This document shows positions 1 to 9,550 of a stretch of DNA of 64,000 nucleotides, in pieces. Positions within the stretch are counted from its first letter, which is position 1. Each line of letters begins with the position of its first letter. The DNA comes from Rhizobium sp. G21. Its GTDB lineage: Bacteria > Pseudomonadota > Alphaproteobacteria > Rhizobiales > Rhizobiaceae. Location of the stretch: positions 4,194,001 to 4,258,000 of the forward strand of contig NZ_JACFXW010000001.1 of assembly GCF_014158035.1 (NCBI RefSeq), read 5' to 3'. The position numbers and the translations under genes are program-made. Below the pieces are notes generated by a model. It saw only the letters and a program-made list of their open reading frames with translations, had not been told where the DNA came from and ran no database searches.

Positions 1-1417
1 GGGTGATGAACAGATAGGCGAGGCCGAGTTCGTCCTGCAGCCGCTTGAGCAGTTTGAGGATTTCCTCCGCCACCAGCTGGTCGAGCGCCGAAGTCGGCTC
101 GTCGCAGATGATCAGATCCGGATTGGCAGCGAGCGCGCGGGCAATACAGATGCGCTGCTTCTGACCGCCCGAGAGCGCGGTCGACAGGCGACCGGCGTAA
201 TCTTCGGGAAGCCCGACCTGGCGCAGCAACTCGGCGACGCGCGCATCGACCTCGGCTTTCGACTTGTTGAAGTAGAAGGCGTAGGGTCGGCCGATGATGT
301 CGCCGATGGTCTGGCGCGGGTTGAGCGCGACGTCCGGCAACTGGTAGATCAACTGCACCCGGCGCAGCTCTTCCTTCGAGCGGCTCTTGTAGGATGCCGA
401 CATTTCCTTGCCGCCGAACTTCACCGAGCCCGAGCTGCGCGACAGAAGACCGGTGATCAGGCGGGCGAGCGAACTCTTGCCGGATCCGGATTCGCCGACG
501 ACAGCCACGGTTTCCGCTCGGGCGACGTCGATCGACACCTTTTTGAGCACGGTGAAATCGCCGTATTTGCCGACGACATTGTCGACCTTCAGCACGATTT
601 CGCCGCGGGTTTCCTCGATCGTGTCCTCGTCGAGCTTGTCGGCCGCCTTGCGCTCGGAAACGAGAGCGGCTGTGTAGTCCTTCTCCGGCCGCATCAGGAT
701 CTGCTCGGTCTGGCCGAGCTCGACCATCTTGCCGCCGCGCAGAACCATGATCCGGTCGGCGACCTGCGCCACGACCGCGAGGTCATGGGTGATGTAGAGT
801 GCGGCGGTGTTGAGCTCCTTGATGAGCTTCTTGATCAGCGCCAGCACTTCGATCTGCGTGGTCACGTCGAGCGCGGTCGTCGGCTCGTCGAAGACCAGGA
901 TGTCGGGACGGCAGGAAATCGCCATCGCCGCCATGGCGCGCTGCAGCTGGCCGCCCGAAACCTGGTGGGGATAGCGCGAGCCGAAGTTGTCGGGGTCCGG
1001 CAGACCGAGGGAGCGGAAGAGATCGACGGCGTTCTTCTTGGCTTCGTCCGGCTTCATCAGACCATGCTGGATCGGCATTTCGCAGACCTGCTCCATGATC
1101 GTGTGGGCAGGGTTGAACGACGCCGCGGCGGACTGGGCGATATAGGCGATGCGCTGGCCGCGCATGTCGCGCCGGCCTTCCGGCGACAGATCGCGGACGG
1201 ACACGCCGTCGATCTCGACCTTGCCGCCGGTGATGCGGCATCCGGCTCTCGCATAGACCATCGATCCCAGACCGATGGTGGATTTGCCGGCGCCGGATTC
1301 ACCGATCAGGCCCAGCACTTCGCCGCGTTGCAGCTCGAGCGAGACATTGTCGACCAGCACATTGCCGGAGACCGATTCGATGCGCAGGTCGGTGACCTTG
1401 AGGATGGGATAGGCCAT
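1..1417 (-). CDS. Dipeptide/oligopeptide-type ABC transporter, fused double ATP-binding protein (3' end beyond window)
   Basis: This cytoplasmic ATPase powers the importer encoded just upstream on the same strand. About 472 residues are visible and the frame is still open at base 1, so the C-terminus lies outside the window. It holds two complete ABC cassettes in one chain. The first has Walker A GESGAGKST, signature VSGGQLQR and Walker B LVFDEPTTALD. The second has Walker A GESGSGKSS, signature LSGGQKQR and Walker B IICDEPTSALD. This equals DppD plus DppF of enteric bacteria fused head to tail, an arrangement common in Rhizobiales. The ATG at 1417 lies 3 bases after the stop of the permease gene, so the genes are probably translationally coupled. 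The Q-loop of the second cassette reads IYQLPDVALNPR, where VFQNP is more usual. The substrate cannot be told from the ATPase. Confidence 0.93.
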   Translation of the reverse strand, partial: MAYPILKVTDLRIESVSGNVLVDNVSLELQRGEVLGLIGESGAGKSTIGLGSMVYARAGCRITGGKVEIDGVSVRDLSPEGRRDMRGQRIAYIAQSAAASFNPAHTIMEQVCEMPIQHGLMKPDEAKKNAVDLFRSLGLPDPDNFGSRYPHQVSGGQLQRAMAAMAISCRPDILVFDEPTTALDVTTQIEVLALIKKLIKELNTAALYITHDLAVVAQVADRIMVLRGGKMVELGQTEQILMRPEKDYTAALVSERKAADKLDEDTIEETRGEIVLKVDNVVGKYGDFTVLKKVSIDVARAETVAVVGESGSGKSSLARLITGLLSRSSGSVKFGGKEMSASYKSRSKEELRRVQLIYQLPDVALNPRQTIGDIIGRPYAFYFNKSKAEVDARVAELLRQVGLPEDYAGRLSTALSGGQKQRICIARALAANPDLIICDEPTSALDQLVAEEILKLLKRLQDELGLAYLFIT

Positions 1418-1420
1418 GGC

Positions 1421-2254
1421 TCACATCTCCGCCGAGGCGCCCGAGGGACGGGCATTGATGGACAGGATCCAGTCGACGACGAGGTTCACGCCGATGGTCA
1501 TGATGGCGATCATCAGCGCGGGCCACAGCGGCGCCGGCAGGCCGGAAACGATCGCGCCGCGGTTTTCCCAAACCATTCCGCCCCAGTCGGCATGCGGCGG
1601 CTGAATGCCGAGACCGAGGAAGGAGAGACCGGCGACGAACAGGAAGTTGAAGCAGAAACGCAGGCCGAATTCCGAGATCATCGGCGGCAGCGCGTTCGGC
1701 AGGATCTCCTTGCGCATGATCCACCACAGGCCCTCGCCGCGCAGGCGGGCCGCCTCGACGAACTCCAGCACGGCGATGTTCATCGACACGGCGCGGGCCA
1801 GGCGGAAGACGCGGGTGGAATCGAGGATGGCGATGGTGATGACCAGCGTCGGGATCGAGGAGCCGAACATCGACAGCACGATCAGCGCGAAGACCAGGAG
1901 CGGGATCGACAGCATGATGTCGACGAAGCGCGACAGGATCTGATCGATGATCGGGCCGCCGGTGGCGGCGAGCAGGCCGGCGATCGTACCCATGGTGAAG
2001 GACAGGATCGTGGTGGCGAGAGCCACGCCGATGGTCATGCGGGCGCCGTAGATGATGCGCGAGAGCATGTCGCGACCGTTCTGGTCGGTGCCGAGCCAGT
2101 GCGCCGCGGACATGGTTTCCCAGCGCGAGCCGACCGACTCCGATTCCGAATAGGGCGCGACCCAGGGGGCGAATATCGCGATCAGCACGAAAGCCAGCAC
2201 GATGGCGATGCCGATCCAGGCGGCTGCGTTTGGTTTGTAACCGAAGATCGTCAT
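1421..2254 (-). CDS. ABC transporter permease, DppC/OppC family
   Basis: This 277-residue inner-membrane permease is the second permease of the peptide/opine-type importer. It starts MTIFGYKPNAAAW, has a first membrane helix at about residues 12-31, and contains the typical LGTDQNGRDMLSRIIYGAR segment of DppC-type proteins near residue 95. The membrane domain with the EAA-like loop (VEAARLRGEGLWWIM) follows near residue 185. Its start is 1 base after the stop of the upstream permease gene, and the GGGGAAG upstream of the ATG lies inside that gene, as expected for a tightly packed operon. It would pair with the DppB-type permease and with the fused ATPase that follows. Confidence 0.93.
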   Translation of the reverse strand: MTIFGYKPNAAAWIGIAIVLAFVLIAIFAPWVAPYSESESVGSRWETMSAAHWLGTDQNGRDMLSRIIYGARMTIGVALATTILSFTMGTIAGLLAATGGPIIDQILSRFVDIMLSIPLLVFALIVLSMFGSSIPTLVITIAILDSTRVFRLARAVSMNIAVLEFVEAARLRGEGLWWIMRKEILPNALPPMISEFGLRFCFNFLFVAGLSFLGLGIQPPHADWGGMVWENRGAIVSGLPAPLWPALMIAIMTIGVNLVVDWILSINARPSGASAEM

Positions 2255-2255
2255 A

Positions 2256-3212
2256 TCACTTCCCCAGAGAAGGCTTGCGCAGGCGCGGATTGACGAGAAT
2301 GCTGATCACATCCGCCGTCGTGTTGAGCACGATGAATGCGCCCGCGAATACCAGACCGCAGGCCTGGACCACCGGCAGGTCGCGCTTGGTCACGCCATCG
2401 ACCATGAACTGGCCGATGCCCGGATAGTTGAACACTTTCTCGATGACCACGACGCCGACGATGAGATAGGCCAGATTGAGCGCGATGACCGCGATGATCG
2501 GCGCCGCCGCATTCGGCAGCGCGTGACGGACGATGACGCGGCTGCGCGGCAGCCCCTTGAGGAAGGCCATTTCAATATAAGGCTGCGACATGATCGCCAG
2601 AACCGCCGATCGCGTCATGCGCAGCATATGCGCGGCGACCAGCAGCGTGAGGGTGATGGCGGGCAGGATCGTCGTCCAGAGTTTCGTGCCGAGCGACATG
2701 CCGGGATAGACCATCACAAGCGACGGAAGCCAGCGAAGTTCGACCGCGAAGACAAGGATCAAAACATAGGCGATGAAGAATTCCGGCACCGAGATCGTGG
2801 CGAGCGAGACGATGTTGGCGAGCTTGTCGGGCCATTTGCCCTCGTTGATGGCGGCGAGAATGCCGAGGCCAACCGAAAGCGGCACGGCGATGCAGGCTGC
2901 GAAACCGGCGAGGAAGAGGGTGTTTTCAAATCTCGGCGCGATCGATTGCAGGATATCGCGTTTGTTGGTCATGGCTTTGCCAAAATCGCCCTGCAAGGCG
3001 TTGGTGAACCACTCGAAGTAACGGACGTAAGCGGGGCGGTCGAGCCCGAGTTCGGCCCGGAACACCGCGAGCGTTTCGGGCGTTGCGCCCTGTCCCAGAA
3101 CCGCCGAGGCGACGTCGCCGGGCAGGATTTCCGTCGCGGCGAAAATCAGCACGCTGACGGCAAACAAAGTCACGACTGCAAGCGCGAGCCGCGTGGTTAA
3201 CAAGCGAAGCAT
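2256..3212 (-). CDS. ABC transporter permease, DppB/OppB family
   Basis: This 318-residue membrane protein begins MLRLLTTRLALAVVTLFAVS, with a first transmembrane helix at about residues 9-30. The periplasmic segment ILPGDVASAVLGQGATPE is typical of DppB-type permeases (PGDPA... motif). The C-terminal BPD_transp_1 region includes an EAA-type loop around IEMAFLKGLPRSRVIVRH. A GGGGGC run stands about 6-10 bases before the ATG. It forms the channel with the DppC-type permease immediately downstream. A strong hairpin at 3296-3323 separates it from the binding-protein gene. Confidence 0.93.
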   Translation of the reverse strand: MLRLLTTRLALAVVTLFAVSVLIFAATEILPGDVASAVLGQGATPETLAVFRAELGLDRPAYVRYFEWFTNALQGDFGKAMTNKRDILQSIAPRFENTLFLAGFAACIAVPLSVGLGILAAINEGKWPDKLANIVSLATISVPEFFIAYVLILVFAVELRWLPSLVMVYPGMSLGTKLWTTILPAITLTLLVAAHMLRMTRSAVLAIMSQPYIEMAFLKGLPRSRVIVRHALPNAAAPIIAVIALNLAYLIVGVVVIEKVFNYPGIGQFMVDGVTKRDLPVVQACGLVFAGAFIVLNTTADVISILVNPRLRKPSLGK

Positions 3213-3295
3213 GTCATCGCCCCCTTTTTAAGTCTTATGGGCAAATTCCGTGACCCACCCCCACATCCCCGCGCGGCTGGACATCGGATAGAATA

Positions 3296-3323
3296 CGGGC
3301 GCGGAAAGTCCTTTCCGCGCCCG
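3296..3323 (-). other. Strong intergenic hairpin between binding-protein and permease genes
   Basis: Bases 3296-3308 and 3311-3323 are perfect inverted copies (13 bp, loop of 2) rich in G+C. The hairpin lies 12 bases past the stop of the solute-binding protein gene in the direction of transcription. No U-run follows on the minus strand. It is therefore more likely an RNA-stabilising or attenuating hairpin that keeps binding-protein mRNA above permease mRNA than a full terminator. A similar hairpin follows the sugar-binding protein gene at 48694-48730. Confidence 0.6.
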
Positions 3324-3334
3324 AAATCGCGCTA

Positions 3335-4930
3335 TCAGGCGAACCAGGCCTTTTCGGCAACACGGTTGTCGTCCATGTCGTAGCGGGCATGCGGCTTGAC
3401 GCCCTGGACCTTCGGCGAATAGCCGTCGAGGTAGTCGGTGATCGCGAAGCAGATCATGCCGCCGTCATCGGCGATCATTTCCTGGCACTTGCCGTAGATT
3501 TCCTTGCGCTTGGCGTCGTCGAGTTCGATGCGGGCCTCGGCGACCAGCGCGTCGAATTCCGGCTTGCGCCAGTTGGAGTCGTTCCAGTCCGAAGCTGAAC
3601 CGTAGACCTGGCTGAAGGTCTGGTCGGCGGTCGGGCGACGGCCCCAATACACGGCGCAGAACGGAACCTTGAGCCAGACATTGTCCCAGTAGCCATCGGG
3701 AGAGACGCGGTTGACGCTGAGGTCGATGCCGGCCTTCTTGATGGATTCCTGGTAGATGGTGGCGCAGTCGACCGCGGTGCCCCAGGCGCCTTCCGACGTC
3801 TGCAGCTCGATCTTGGTTCCGGCGGCGAGACCGGCCTTCTTGAAGTGGAAGGCGGCCTTGTCCGGATCATAGGGACGCTGCGGCAGGTTGCTGTTGTAGT
3901 AGGGGTTGAGCGGGTCGAGGGTGTGGTCGTTGCCCTGGATGGCGTAGCCCGAATAGACCTGATCGATGATCGCCTGACGGTCGATGCCGTATTTCAGCGC
4001 CAAGCGCAGGTCCTTGTTGTCGAAAGGCTTGTCGGTGACGCGCGACACGAAGCAGAAGCGGTTGCCCGTGCCCTTGGTGCGGACGATCGCGAGGTTCGGA
4101 TCCTTCATCAGACCATCGACGGTGCGCGCATCGAGACGGTTGGCCGCATCGACCTGGCCGGACTGGAGCGCCGCGGTGCGGGCGGCCGGGTCCTGGATGT
4201 AGATGATTTCGACGGCGTCGAAATTGCCGCGGTTCGGCTTCCAGTAGTCGCCACGGTTCTTGAAGGCGATGCGAACGCCCGGCTCGAAGCTTTCGAGCGT
4301 GTAGGCGCCGGTGCCCACCGGGTTGGACCAGTCGCTGAAGTCCTTGGGGACAACGAGGATGTGGTAGTCGCCGAGGATGGCCGGGAAGTCGGCGTTGCCG
4401 GCCGACAGCGTGATGCTGACCTGGCTCGGGGAAGCGGCCGTCATGTCGGCGATCTGCTCGAGGATGCCCTTGGCCGGCGACTTGGTTTCGCCGCGATGCA
4501 GGTTGATCGAGTAGATGATGTCGTCGGCGTCGAGCGTCTTGCCGTTGGAGAACTTAATGCCCTGGCGGACGTTGAACGTCCACTGCTGCGCGCCCGGCTC
4601 GACGTCCCAGCTTTCGAACAGTTCGCCGGTCGGATTGCCTTCGTTGTCGAACTCCACGAGACCGTTCATGAGCGCGAGCGAGGCGGCGATCATCACCGAG
4701 TCGGCGTAGGTGCGAGGATCGAGAGAGTCGGAGGCGGAGCCGCCTTCCATGCCAATGCGCAGCGTGCCACCCTTCTTGGGCTCGGCGGCCTGCGCCTTGG
4801 AGAACATCGAGGACGCCGCGGGAATCGCGATGCCGGTGGCCAAAGCCAACTGCATGAAGTCGCGACGCGACAGGCTTCCCTTGCGGGCGAGCTGTTCAGC
4901 CGCTTTCAGTTTGCTTTCGAAGTCATTCAT
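3335..4930 (-). CDS. Extracellular solute-binding protein, family 5 (peptide/opine type), Tat-exported
   Basis: This 531-residue periplasmic binding protein delivers substrate to the downstream permeases. The N-terminus carries a twin-arginine signal (SLSRRDFMQLALATGIAIPA, residues about 18-37) followed by an AQAAEP cleavage region, so export is probably by Tat. The mature part shows the SBP_bac_5 pattern: GGTLRIGMEGG, then DPRTYADS, then FESWDVEPGAQQWTFNVRQG, then KFSNGKTLDADDIIYSINLH. A GGGAG element stands 7-8 bases before the ATG. Gene order binding protein, DppB, DppC, double ATPase is the usual operon layout. The ligand (dipeptide, opine, oligosaccharide or other) cannot be assigned from sequence. 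Confidence 0.93.
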   Translation of the reverse strand: MNDFESKLKAAEQLARKGSLSRRDFMQLALATGIAIPAASSMFSKAQAAEPKKGGTLRIGMEGGSASDSLDPRTYADSVMIAASLALMNGLVEFDNEGNPTGELFESWDVEPGAQQWTFNVRQGIKFSNGKTLDADDIIYSINLHRGETKSPAKGILEQIADMTAASPSQVSITLSAGNADFPAILGDYHILVVPKDFSDWSNPVGTGAYTLESFEPGVRIAFKNRGDYWKPNRGNFDAVEIIYIQDPAARTAALQSGQVDAANRLDARTVDGLMKDPNLAIVRTKGTGNRFCFVSRVTDKPFDNKDLRLALKYGIDRQAIIDQVYSGYAIQGNDHTLDPLNPYYNSNLPQRPYDPDKAAFHFKKAGLAAGTKIELQTSEGAWGTAVDCATIYQESIKKAGIDLSVNRVSPDGYWDNVWLKVPFCAVYWGRRPTADQTFSQVYGSASDWNDSNWRKPEFDALVAEARIELDDAKRKEIYGKCQEMIADDGGMICFAITDYLDGYSPKVQGVKPHARYDMDDNRVAEKAWFA

Positions 4931-5849
4931 GTGTGGTCTCCCTTGTTATGCTGCGAATGGCTGAAGGCCGGTTGTTCCCCAAAGGGCCTCAGCGATTGTG
5001 GTGAAACCGATCGTCGCCGCTTGTCGCGCAGCGCATCGATCCGTCAGGCGAGTGGCGAAAAATGTCGGGAAGGATTCGAAAGCAGACGCTCCGCGATCGC
5101 CGAGATTCCGCTTGCCGCTGTCATCCATACAGAGCATGTCTCCCAGTTGCCCGAAGCGAAAGCCGCTCCGGTCACAGTTGAATGATCGCCCGCGTCGCAC
5201 TGGCGCATGCGAGGCGATATTCCACAAGTTTTTCGTTCCCAGGCGCGAGCAATTTTTATGATACTCTAAACGCAGCTTCCGCCCCGCTTGAGACTGTTTG
5301 CGCTCGCGAAAATGAACTGTACGGCTTCGAATGAATAAATCAACACCCTCTTCGGCGGGCGAGGTCCAGGCTTGAAAAATCCTATTCAAAATGCGACGAG
5401 CGCCGCCGCATGTGATGTCGCTTTATGCGTTCTGCGCTTGGAAATACATCAATAGGTGGTTCTCGTCGGGCCCGGCAAGGCTTTGGACGCCAATGTTATT
5501 CGTCCTGAGACCTAATGTGTCGAAAATGCGTCGTGCAATGAGCGACAAAAATTTTTTTGGCGGATCTTCAAAAAAAATCGTGTGAAGGTCTTTTCAGCTT
5601 TTTTGAAACCGATGCCGCTCATAAACCATCCGGTAAGAATGTATCGATAAATCTCTAGTCGCGGCGGGCCGAGGCACCGCTTCTCCGGATCAGGTAGTGC
5701 GTTCCGGAGCTCCTCGCGCCGCAACTTTCCCTCTTTCATCCTTCGCCGTCGTTGCAGGCATCGCGCATGACGCGGCCGCGTCGCAGGGCGCTCTTGCCTC
5801 CTCGTGCTGTGGGTGGCATGCCCTGATCGAAAGCCGAGGGAGCGACGAG
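4931..5849. other. Long gene-free region upstream of the ABC importer and cobQ
   Basis: About 0.9 kb separates the divergent importer operon and cobQ. Short frames exist on both strands but have unlikely residue compositions and no recognisable motifs, so I call no gene. The middle part (about 5240-5660) is clearly richer in A+T than its surroundings and has facing T- and A-runs at 5550-5578 (seven T, then eight A). It probably contains the promoters of both flanking transcripts. I see no B12-box sequence here, so the cobalamin riboswitch at 7405-7741 does not have a copy in front of cobQ. Confidence 0.5.
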
Positions 5850-7307
5850 ATGGCCAAAGCGATCATGCTGCAGGGAACGGGTTCGGATGTGGGCAAGACG
5901 GTGCTCGTCGCCGGGCTGTGCCGGATCGCGGCGCGGCGCGGGCTCGCGGTGAGGCCGTTCAAGCCGCAGAACATGTCCAACAACGCCGCCGTCAGCGACG
6001 ACGGCGGTGAGATCGGCCGGGCGCAATGGCTGCAGGCTCTGGCCTCGGGCGTGGCCTCCAGCGTCCATATGAATCCGGTGCTGCTCAAGCCGCAATCGGA
6101 GACCGGGAGCCAGATCATCGTTCAGGGCAAAGTCTACGGCCAGGCCAAGGCGCGGGACTATCAACGACTGAAGCCCGAACTGCTGGCGCATGTGCTCGAC
6201 AGCTACCGTCGCATTTCCGACGGCGCCGATCTGGTCGTCGTCGAAGGCGCAGGATCTCCGGCCGAAATCAATCTGCGGCCAGGCGACATCGCCAATATGG
6301 GATTTGCCCGGGCGGCCAACATTCCCGTCGCGCTGGTGGGCGACATCGACAGGGGCGGGGTGATCGCCTCGGTCGCCGGCACGCATCTGATCCTCGATCC
6401 CGAGGATCGCGCCATGGTGACCGGTTATCTCATCAACAAGTTTCGCGGCGACGTCAGCCTGTTCGACGACGGCGTCAAGGCGATCGAGCGCTTCACGGGG
6501 TGGCCCTGCTTCGGCGTCGTGCCGTGGCTGAAGGCCGCCGCACGTCTGCCGGCCGAGGATTCGGTCACGCTGGAGCGACTGGTGAAGGGAAAGAGCGGTG
6601 CGCTGAAGGTGGCGGTGCCTGTGACGCCGCGAATCGCCAATTTCGACGATTTCGATGCGCTCGCCGCCGAGCCCGAAGTGGAACTGACCTATGTGAAGCC
6701 GGGCGAAGCGATCCCGGCGGACGCCGCACTCGTCGTTCTGGCCGGGTCGAAGTCGACGATCGGCGATCTCAAGGCTTTGAGAGCGAGCGGCTGGGAACGG
6801 GACATTCAGCAGCATGTTCGCCGCGGCGGTCGAGTCATGGGGATTTGCGGCGGCTATCAGATGCTCGGCCGCAAGATCAGGGACCCGCTGGGGCTAGAGG
6901 GTGAGGACCGCGAGATCGACGGTCTCGGCCTTCTGGATGTGGAGACGGTGATGGCCCCGGAAAAGCGGCTTGCCAACAGCGCCGCGCGCTCCCTTGCCTA
7001 TGACACGCCCCTTCAAGGCTATGAAATCCATCTCGGCGAAACCGCCGGCGCGGATTGCCTGCGTCCCTATGTCGAGATCGATGGTAAATCCGACGGCGCG
7101 ATGTCCGCCGACGGCCAGGTTGTCGGCACCTATCTGCATCGCATCTTCGATGCGGACGGTTTCCGGCAGGCCCTATTGGCGAGCTTCGGCGTCGCGGGCG
7201 GCGGCTTCGACTACCGCGCCGAGGTGGAGCGGGCGCTCGACGATGTCGCGATCGAACTCGAAGCGACGCTCGACCCGGCATGGCTCGACGATCTCATGCG
7301 GGTGTGA
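5850..7307 (+). CDS. cobQ: Cobyric acid synthase CobQ
   Basis: CobQ is the glutamine- and ATP-dependent amidase that amidates the b, d, e and g carboxyls of adenosylcobyrinic acid a,c-diamide. The 485-residue protein starts [17 protein letters not shown] with the nucleotide-binding P-loop. It continues with [11 protein letters not shown] and [14 protein letters not shown], both family hallmarks. The C-terminal glutaminase domain has the nucleophile Cys in [11 protein letters not shown] and the triad His in GTYLHRIF. I chose the ATG at 5850 rather than the longer frame from 5697 because it has a GGGAG Shine-Dalgarno about 8 bases upstream and begins with the conserved segment. It stands alone before the riboswitch-led cobP transcript. 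Confidence 0.95.
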   Translation: MAKAIMLQGTGSDVGKTVLVAGLCRIAARRGLAVRPFKPQNMSNNAAVSDDGGEIGRAQWLQALASGVASSVHMNPVLLKPQSETGSQIIVQGKVYGQAKARDYQRLKPELLAHVLDSYRRISDGADLVVVEGAGSPAEINLRPGDIANMGFARAANIPVALVGDIDRGGVIASVAGTHLILDPEDRAMVTGYLINKFRGDVSLFDDGVKAIERFTGWPCFGVVPWLKAAARLPAEDSVTLERLVKGKSGALKVAVPVTPRIANFDDFDALAAEPEVELTYVKPGEAIPADAALVVLAGSKSTIGDLKALRASGWERDIQQHVRRGGRVMGICGGYQMLGRKIRDPLGLEGEDREIDGLGLLDVETVMAPEKRLANSAARSLAYDTPLQGYEIHLGETAGADCLRPYVEIDGKSDGAMSADGQVVGTYLHRIFDADGFRQALLASFGVAGGGFDYRAEVERALDDVAIELEATLDPAWLDDLMRV

Positions 7308-7361
7308 TCGTCGCGATGCGCGTCTTTTGTTGAGGGCGCCGTCGTTTATGTCGCATTTGGA

Positions 7362-7391
7362 TTGACGCGGTTCGGCGCGCTCCCTTATGAT
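7362..7391 (+). promoter_or_regulatory. Sigma70-type promoter of the riboswitch-cobP transcript
   Basis: TTGACG at 7362-7367 and TATGAT at 7386-7391 are separated by 18 bp, close to the housekeeping consensus. Transcription would start near 7398-7400, immediately before the first conserved base pairs of the cobalamin riboswitch. It lies in the short gap after cobQ. Confidence 0.65.
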
Positions 7392-7404
7392 CTGCTTGTT
7401 TGGT

Positions 7405-7741
7405 TCCCGGAGGACGCAAAGTCCAAGGGATCAAAAGGGAACGGGAAGGGTGGACCCAAGCGGGCATCCTCATCCCGGCCGACCCCGCGACTGTAGAGCG
7501 GTAGAGGCGATTCCGGTGCATTTCTCGGCGCATGTTTCGGACTGTCGGCATCGGGCCGGCGCGGAATGTGTGGCGAAAATGTTCAAAGCCACTGGATGGC
7601 TCGAAGCGACAACACGGGCATGGACGCCTCTATTTCTACGAATCGTCCTGTCTGCGCTTCCGGCGACACATCCGGGAAGGCGAGGAATTGCCGATGCATG
7701 GGCCCGCCCATGTGAAAGCCGTGAGCCAGGAGACCTGCCAG
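7405..7741 (+). ncRNA. Cobalamin (adenosylcobalamin) riboswitch
   Basis: The conserved boxes occur in the right order: AAAAGGGAAC (7433-7442), GACCCCGCGACTGTA (7481-7495), GCCACTGG (7588-7595), CCGGGAAGGCGAGG (7672-7685) and the B12 box AGCCAGGAGACCTGCC (7724-7739). This matches the known cobalamin riboswitch layout. At about 335 bases it is long, because a roughly 90-base variable insert lies between the CCCCGC box and GCCACTG and another of about 75 bases before CCGGGAAGG. It precedes cobP, so high cobalamin should reduce expression of cobP-cobW and perhaps the following genes. Confidence 0.92.
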
Positions 7742-7934
7742 ACACACAGGGGCGCATGCCCGACCATAGCCAGCGGCACGGAGGTTGTTTTGGCGCTATC
7801 GGCTCTTTCTGTTCAGGCTCGCAAGTTGTTCCGGCGGGTCGTATGTTGATCATGTCTGGATGCGCGTGGATGCTCGCGGCCATTTGCGGTCGCGGCGCAG
7901 AATATCGTCAGTCTCGCGTCGAGGCGGATTTGCC

Positions 7935-8453
7935 TTGACCGAGCCTTCACATGTGTTCGTGCTGGGCGGAGCGCGGTCCGGCAAATCCCGATTTGCCGAG
8001 GGCCTGTGCTCGGCCGCCGGCCTGAAGAAACATTATATCGCCACCGGCCGCGCCTGGGATGCCGAGATGGAGGCGCGCATTGTCGCCCATCGCGCCGATC
8101 GCGGCGAGAGCTGGACGACCCACGAAGCGCCGACTGCGCTGGTAGAAACGCTCGCCGCCATCGACGACCCCGACCATGTCATTCTCGTCGATTGCCTGAC
8201 GCTCTGGGTCACCAATCTGATGATGGAAGAGCGGGCGGGCGCCGCCGAATTCGAGGCGCTGGCCCAAGCCGTCGCCTCCGCCAAGGCGCATGTCGTGCTC
8301 GTCAGCAACGAAGTGGGTCTCGGCATCGTACCGGACAACAAAATGGCGCGCGATTTTCGCGACCATGCCGGGCGCTTGCACCAGCGGATGGCCGAAATCG
8401 CAAACGAAGTCTATTTCGTCGCAGCGGGACTGCCGCTGAAAATGAAGGGTTAA
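7935..8453 (+). CDS. cobP: Bifunctional adenosylcobinamide kinase / adenosylcobinamide-phosphate guanylyltransferase CobP
   Basis: CobP (CobU in Salmonella) phosphorylates adenosylcobinamide and then transfers GMP from GTP to give adenosylcobinamide-GDP. The protein shows the P-loop [14 protein letters not shown] near the N-terminus, [16 protein letters not shown], and [12 protein letters not shown]. The guanylated His lies in the HRADRGESW segment. I start it at the TTG at 7935 (172 residues, the family's usual length). The longer frame from 7785 adds about 50 low-complexity basic residues translated from leader RNA. GAGGCGG lies about 8-14 bases upstream. It is the first gene behind the cobalamin riboswitch and ends 3 bases before cobW. 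Confidence 0.9.
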   Translation: MTEPSHVFVLGGARSGKSRFAEGLCSAAGLKKHYIATGRAWDAEMEARIVAHRADRGESWTTHEAPTALVETLAAIDDPDHVILVDCLTLWVTNLMMEERAGAAEFEALAQAVASAKAHVVLVSNEVGLGIVPDNKMARDFRDHAGRLHQRMAEIANEVYFVAAGLPLKMKG

Positions 8454-8456
8454 CAA

Positions 8457-9506
8457 ATGCAAAAGATACCGGCCACCGTTATCACGGGCTTTCTCGGCGC
8501 GGGCAAGACGACGATGATCCGTAATCTGCTGTCCAACGCGGGCGGCAAGAAGATCGCGTTGATCATCAACGAATTCGGCGATCTCGGCGTCGATGGCGAC
8601 GTGCTCAAGGGCTGCGGCGCCGAGGCCTGCACCGAAGACGACATCATCGAGCTCAACAATGGCTGCATCTGCTGCACCGTCGCCGACGACTTCATCCCGA
8701 CCATGGAAAAGCTGCTGGCGCGGGACGTGAAGCCCGATCATATCGTGATCGAGACCTCCGGGCTCGCGCTGCCGCAGCCGCTGGTCGCCGCCTTCAACTG
8801 GCCGGGCATCAAGACGGCCGTGACCGTCGACGGCGTGGTGACGGTGGTCGACAGCGCCGCCGTGGCCGCGGGCCGTTTCGCCGACGACCACGACGCGCTC
8901 GACGCGCAGCGCAAGGAAGACGAGGGGCTCGACCACGAAAGCCCGATCGAGGAATTGTTCGAGGATCAGCTGACGGCCGCCGACCTGATCGTGCTCAACA
9001 AGACCGATCTGCTCGACGCCGCCGGCATCCAGTCGGTGCGCGACGCCGTCAATGCCGCCACCAGCCGCAAACCGAAGATGATCGAAGCCAGGAACGGCGA
9101 GATCCCGGCTTCCGTGCTGCTCGGCCTGGGCGTCGGGACCGAAAGCGATATCGAGAACCGCAAGTCGCATCACGAGCTCGAGCATGAGGGGGCTCCGCAC
9201 GACCATGATCATGACGAATTCGAGAGCTTCATCGTCGAACTCGGCGCGCTCAAGGATGCGGGCGAATTCGTAGAATCGCTGAAGCCGGTGATCGACAGAC
9301 ACGACATTCTGCGCCTCAAGGGATTTGCCGATGTCGCCGGCAAGCCGATGCGGCTGGTGATTCAGGCTGTGGGTTCGCGGATCGAGACCTATTTCGACCG
9401 CCCTTGGGCGCAAGGCGAGGCCCGCGCCACCCGTCTGGTGGTGATCGGCCTGCATGACGAGATGGACGATGTCGCGATCGCGGCGGAGATCAAGGCGTTG
9501 GGGTGA
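8457..9506 (+). CDS. cobW: Cobalamin biosynthesis GTPase CobW
   Basis: This 349-residue G3E-family GTPase is found with CobN in aerobic cobalamin pathways and is thought to deliver cobalt to the chelatase. Visible motifs are the P-loop [10 protein letters not shown] (about residues 10-19), NEFGDLGVDGD, the metal-binding NNGCICC (CxCC), ETSGLALPQP and the guanine-specificity NKTDLLD. A His/Asp-rich loop (HHELEHEGAPHDHDHDEF) at about residues 238-255 is typical of metal chaperones. The ATG is 3 bases after cobP, with AAGGG upstream. In related genomes cobW is followed directly by cobN. Here a toxin-like pair separates them. Confidence 0.94.
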   Translation: MQKIPATVITGFLGAGKTTMIRNLLSNAGGKKIALIINEFGDLGVDGDVLKGCGAEACTEDDIIELNNGCICCTVADDFIPTMEKLLARDVKPDHIVIETSGLALPQPLVAAFNWPGIKTAVTVDGVVTVVDSAAVAAGRFADDHDALDAQRKEDEGLDHESPIEELFEDQLTAADLIVLNKTDLLDAAGIQSVRDAVNAATSRKPKMIEARNGEIPASVLLGLGVGTESDIENRKSHHELEHEGAPHDHDHDEFESFIVELGALKDAGEFVESLKPVIDRHDILRLKGFADVAGKPMRLVIQAVGSRIETYFDRPWAQGEARATRLVVIGLHDEMDDVAIAAEIKALG

Positions 9507-9550
9507 AGGCCACGCTTTGCCGGGTGACCAAGCTGTTGTAGGTTGGAGCC

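Noticed and set aside
785..2293. 502-residue open frame antisense to the ABC importer genes
   Set aside because: Highly charged shadow frame. The minus strand encodes Walker motifs and membrane helices there.
4946..5389. 147-residue open frame in the 5 kb gap
   Set aside because: No ribosome site, atypical composition and no motif. I regard it as chance.
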